Origin: Tunturibacter empetritectus
Lineage (GTDB): Bacteria > Acidobacteriota > Terriglobia > Terriglobales > Acidobacteriaceae
NCBI RefSeq assembly: GCF_040358985.1
Contig: NZ_CP132932.1
Location: 4,526,001-4,590,000, forward strand
Direction of reading: 5' to 3'
Length of the DNA: 64,000 nucleotides
In this document: positions 61,787 through 64,000 of the stretch, one piece after another
How the letters are laid out: every line of letters begins with the position of its first letter
Position numbering within the stretch: position 1 is the first letter of the stretch
Notes under the pieces: model-generated
Database searches by the model: none
The model's input: only the letters and a program-made list of their open reading frames with translations
Told to the model about the DNA's origin: nothing
Program-made: the position numbers and the translations under genes

Positions 61787-63297
61787 TTCCGGCCATCCGT
61801 TTGACAACGCTGCGAACACGGGTCACGACCTGGTACGTAGGCCTGATGGCAGCCGCATTGCTTGTCTTCGGCGCAACTCTTTACTTTGGTGTGCAGAGCT
61901 ATCTACGAAGTTCGTTAGAGAACTCGCTGATTGGCGAAGCGAAAGGGATCGTCCTCACTTTTCTCTCTCAGGAGGAGATCAAGGGACAGTCCTGGATGCA
62001 GGGTGAAATCGCTGAGGCATATGCCCCGGAGAACAGCGGAAGGTTTATTCGCGTTAGCAGGCAGGACGGTACCGTGCTGTACCAGGGCGGCGACACACGA
62101 GAACCTCATATCGATTCCTCGATTGTTCCGCAGCCTCAATTGAGTGAGTCGACGGATTTTTTTCGACAGGAAAGTGCCGGCGGAACCCACAATCTGCTGA
62201 TCTACACACAACCATACGTGTCGCCCTCGGGAACGAGATATGTCGTTGAAATGGGCGCTTCCCTGGCCCCGATCTCTCGCGTACTGGCAAGCCTGTTGAA
62301 GATTCTGTTCCTGATAACGCCGTGCATTCTTTTTGCAGCCGCACTCGGTGGACACTTCTTGATGAAATTACCGCTGCGGCCCTTGGAGATCCTGAGCGAA
62401 CAAGCAGAGCGGATCGGTACTCATCAGTTTGGCGAGCGCTTGCCCGTCATAGCGACCGGCGACGAGATGGAGAGGCTGTCGCTCTCGCTGAATCGTATGA
62501 TCAGCCGCCTTGAAGACGCGCTTGCCTACAATCGGCGCTTCTCTGCAGATGTGTCCCATGAGCTGCGTACGCCGCTCACGATACTCCGCGGCGAGTTAGA
62601 GCAATTGCTCCACACCTCCAGAATGCCGATGATGCAGCGCGATTCCCTGGGCAGCGCACTCGAAGAGATCGACCGCATGGCACAGATCGTGGAGAGCCTG
62701 CTGACCATCTCTCGACTGGATTCCGGCACTGACGGTATGGACCTGAAGCCAGTGGACCTCAACTGCCTCGCACAGTGGACCGTTGACCAGATGCATCTGA
62801 TGGCGGAGGAAAAGAATCTCACGCTGCGATGCTCTCGGGCTGAGCCGGTGGCAATTCTGGCTGACGCCGGCAGAATCAAGCAGGTGCTGGTAAACCTGTT
62901 GGACAACGCTATCAAGTACACACCAAATGGAGGCGAGGTGACCGTCTCTATATCAGCAATCGGCGCAACCCAGCTTGCGATTCTGGAGGTCAGTGATACC
63001 GGCATAGGTATTCCGGCTGGGTCGCTGCCGCATGTCTTCGAACGCTTTTACCGTTCAGACAAGGCACGGACTAGAGAGTCGGGCGGTACTGGTCTGGGAC
63101 TATCGATCGCGAAAGCTATCTCAAAGGCCCACGGCGGAACCATGTCGATAGAAAGTGTGGAAGGCAGAGGTACGCGAGTGAGGCTTGAACTACCTCTATC
63201 TCCTTTGCCCGTTTCGGCTGTCCCAGGACTAAAGCTCCAAACTACGCCAGAAGGACGGTCCGGCGTCTCTGTCGAACGTAGTCACGCATCTCGGTAG
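61783..63297 (+). CDS. Sensor histidine kinase
   Basis: A 504-residue membrane kinase starting at TTG 61783. TM1 lies near 17-40, a periplasmic sensor region spans about 45-165, and TM2 near 165-190 is followed by a HAMP linker. The HisKA box is FSADVSHELRTPL with phosphoacceptor H259. The ATPase has NLLDNAIKYTPNGGEV (N box), VSDTGIGIP (G1) and RESGGTGLGLSIAKAI (G2). It should phosphorylate the upstream response regulator. The architecture resembles metal-responsive CusS/CopS kinases, but the signal is not known. Confidence 0.94.
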   Translation: MIPAIRLTTLRTRVTTWYVGLMAAALLVFGATLYFGVQSYLRSSLENSLIGEAKGIVLTFLSQEEIKGQSWMQGEIAEAYAPENSGRFIRVSRQDGTVLYQGGDTREPHIDSSIVPQPQLSESTDFFRQESAGGTHNLLIYTQPYVSPSGTRYVVEMGASLAPISRVLASLLKILFLITPCILFAAALGGHFLMKLPLRPLEILSEQAERIGTHQFGERLPVIATGDEMERLSLSLNRMISRLEDALAYNRRFSADVSHELRTPLTILRGELEQLLHTSRMPMMQRDSLGSALEEIDRMAQIVESLLTISRLDSGTDGMDLKPVDLNCLAQWTVDQMHLMAEEKNLTLRCSRAEPVAILADAGRIKQVLVNLLDNAIKYTPNGGEVTVSISAIGATQLAILEVSDTGIGIPAGSLPHVFERFYRSDKARTRESGGTGLGLSIAKAISKAHGGTMSIESVEGRGTRVRLELPLSPLPVSAVPGLKLQTTPEGRSGVSVERSHASR

Positions 63298-63525
63298 TGG
63301 TCGGATCAACACAATCTGAATCCCGATACTCATCTCATGAGTGACTCAGTGACTATGCGTAGGTGAGTGTGGCAGCAACCGTAGTGAAGCCTCCGCCGGC
63401 CACTGCGGCTGCGTTTTTTGGACTTGAGCATGAGGACGATAACTTCTGTCCGAAGGAGAGATGCGTGTGGCACCCTGGGCGATAAAAGCGCGGAGATGGT
63501 TAGATAGATCGAGATTTCGTCCACT

Positions 63526-64000
63526 CTACTCCCGAAACAAATGATTCAGAATCGCATTCATCAGCGGTTCGATCACCACCACGTCCGCCGGATAAGACCA
63601 GAACCCAATCAGATATCGCACCATCTCGCTCACGCGCTTCTTCACACCCTCGCGAAATTTCTTTTGATCCTCGATCGACAGTTGCGCCAGTTGCAGCCCG
63701 TTCAGGGTGCTGTCGATCGGGTTCGTATGCGTCGGCGTATACCGTATCGGCCCTAGCTCTCCCGCTTCACTCATCACGGGATCGGTCAACACCATTCTCG
63801 CCACCATCCGTCCCCGGTCATAGTCATGCACGCGATACCGCTCATCGAAGAACCCCAGAAAGCCCGTTAGGTCCGCCCCCGCCAACAACTCCTCGGACAC
63901 AGCGATTCCATAGATCCGCATATAGTCGCACTGTCCCAAATTCGCCGCTGTCTCAAACGCAAGCACAGTATCGCGAAATGCATCGGCGGCGTAGCTCCCT
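63526..64000 (-). CDS. C-terminal part of an uncertain protein, possibly patatin-like
   Basis: The frame is open from the right window edge to the stop at 63526, about 157 residues. AFETAANLGQCDYMRIYGIAVSEELLAG, GFLGFFDERYRVHDYDRGRMVARM and QLSIEDQKKFREGVKKRVSEM are visible. The FFDERYRVHDYDRGR block is reminiscent of the C-terminal region of patatin-like phospholipases, a weak resemblance only. No signal peptide or active site can be judged, since the N-terminus is missing. The first ATG-like codon inside the window is not the true start. Confidence 0.6.
   Translation of the reverse strand, partial: GSYAADAFRDTVLAFETAANLGQCDYMRIYGIAVSEELLAGADLTGFLGFFDERYRVHDYDRGRMVARMVLTDPVMSEAGELGPIRYTPTHTNPIDSTLNGLQLAQLSIEDQKKFREGVKKRVSEMVRYLIGFWSYPADVVVIEPLMNAILNHLFRE

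Overview
The window looks like chromosomal DNA of an acidobacterium of the Acidobacteriaceae/Terriglobia type (Granulicella, Edaphobacter and Terriglobus relatives). This rests on two orphan duplicated permeases of the acidobacterial ADOP class (one with its PadR repressor), an Oar-like TonB-dependent receptor with an N-terminal carboxypeptidase-regulatory-like domain, a group 1h-type [NiFe] hydrogenase, and moderately GC-rich coding. The genus cannot be fixed from the sequence alone. No rRNA, tRNA, IS element, integrase or CRISPR array was seen.

Layout. 1-269: start of hemC (minus strand, cut by the window edge). 500-3037: ADOP permease. 3088-23805: an exopolysaccharide (EPS) locus of about 20 kb with a complete Wzx/Wzy-type set: priming phosphoglycosyltransferase, TagA/WecG-type transferase, two GT4 enzymes, two paralogous DDD-motif glycosyltransferases, flippase, polymerase/ligase, Wza-like exporter, Wzc-like tyrosine kinase, acyltransferase, 2OG-Fe(II) oxygenase and two secreted beta-helix proteins. 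23892-26415: hemA, ccsA and a small membrane protein. HemA and hemC lie on opposite sides of the EPS locus, which suggests the locus was inserted into a haem/cytochrome operon.

26853-30185: pqqABCDE, including the 28-residue PqqA precursor. 30338-37419: mutS, anmK, an oligopeptide-type binding lipoprotein and a glycerate 2-kinase, all plus strand. 37478-50822: a 13 kb minus-strand hydrogenase locus. It is transcribed as hypF-hypC-hypD-hypE, then small and large subunits, an Nfu-like protein, a 59-residue peptide, DUF5947-like and DUF6084-like proteins, two unnamed proteins (309 and 120 residues), the maturation protease, a 34-residue membrane peptide, hypA and hypB. Motifs match the high-affinity group 1h enzymes that oxidise atmospheric H2, including Asp in place of a Cys in the proximal cluster motif of the small subunit.

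50967-51903: a ribbon-helix-helix/Fic pair, probably toxin-antitoxin. 52199-55086: PadR plus a second ADOP permease, with a near-perfect operator candidate. 55625-63297: a small secreted protein, an Oar-like TonB receptor, a secreted YVTN beta-propeller and an OmpR/EnvZ-type two-component pair. 63526-64000: the C-terminal part of an uncertain protein.

Non-coding structure of note: six helically phased GTGGTG repeats at 26566-26626, three copies of a REP-like palindrome (27987, 28072, 33085), an inverted repeat upstream of the priming transferase gene, and a strong terminator between that gene and hemA.
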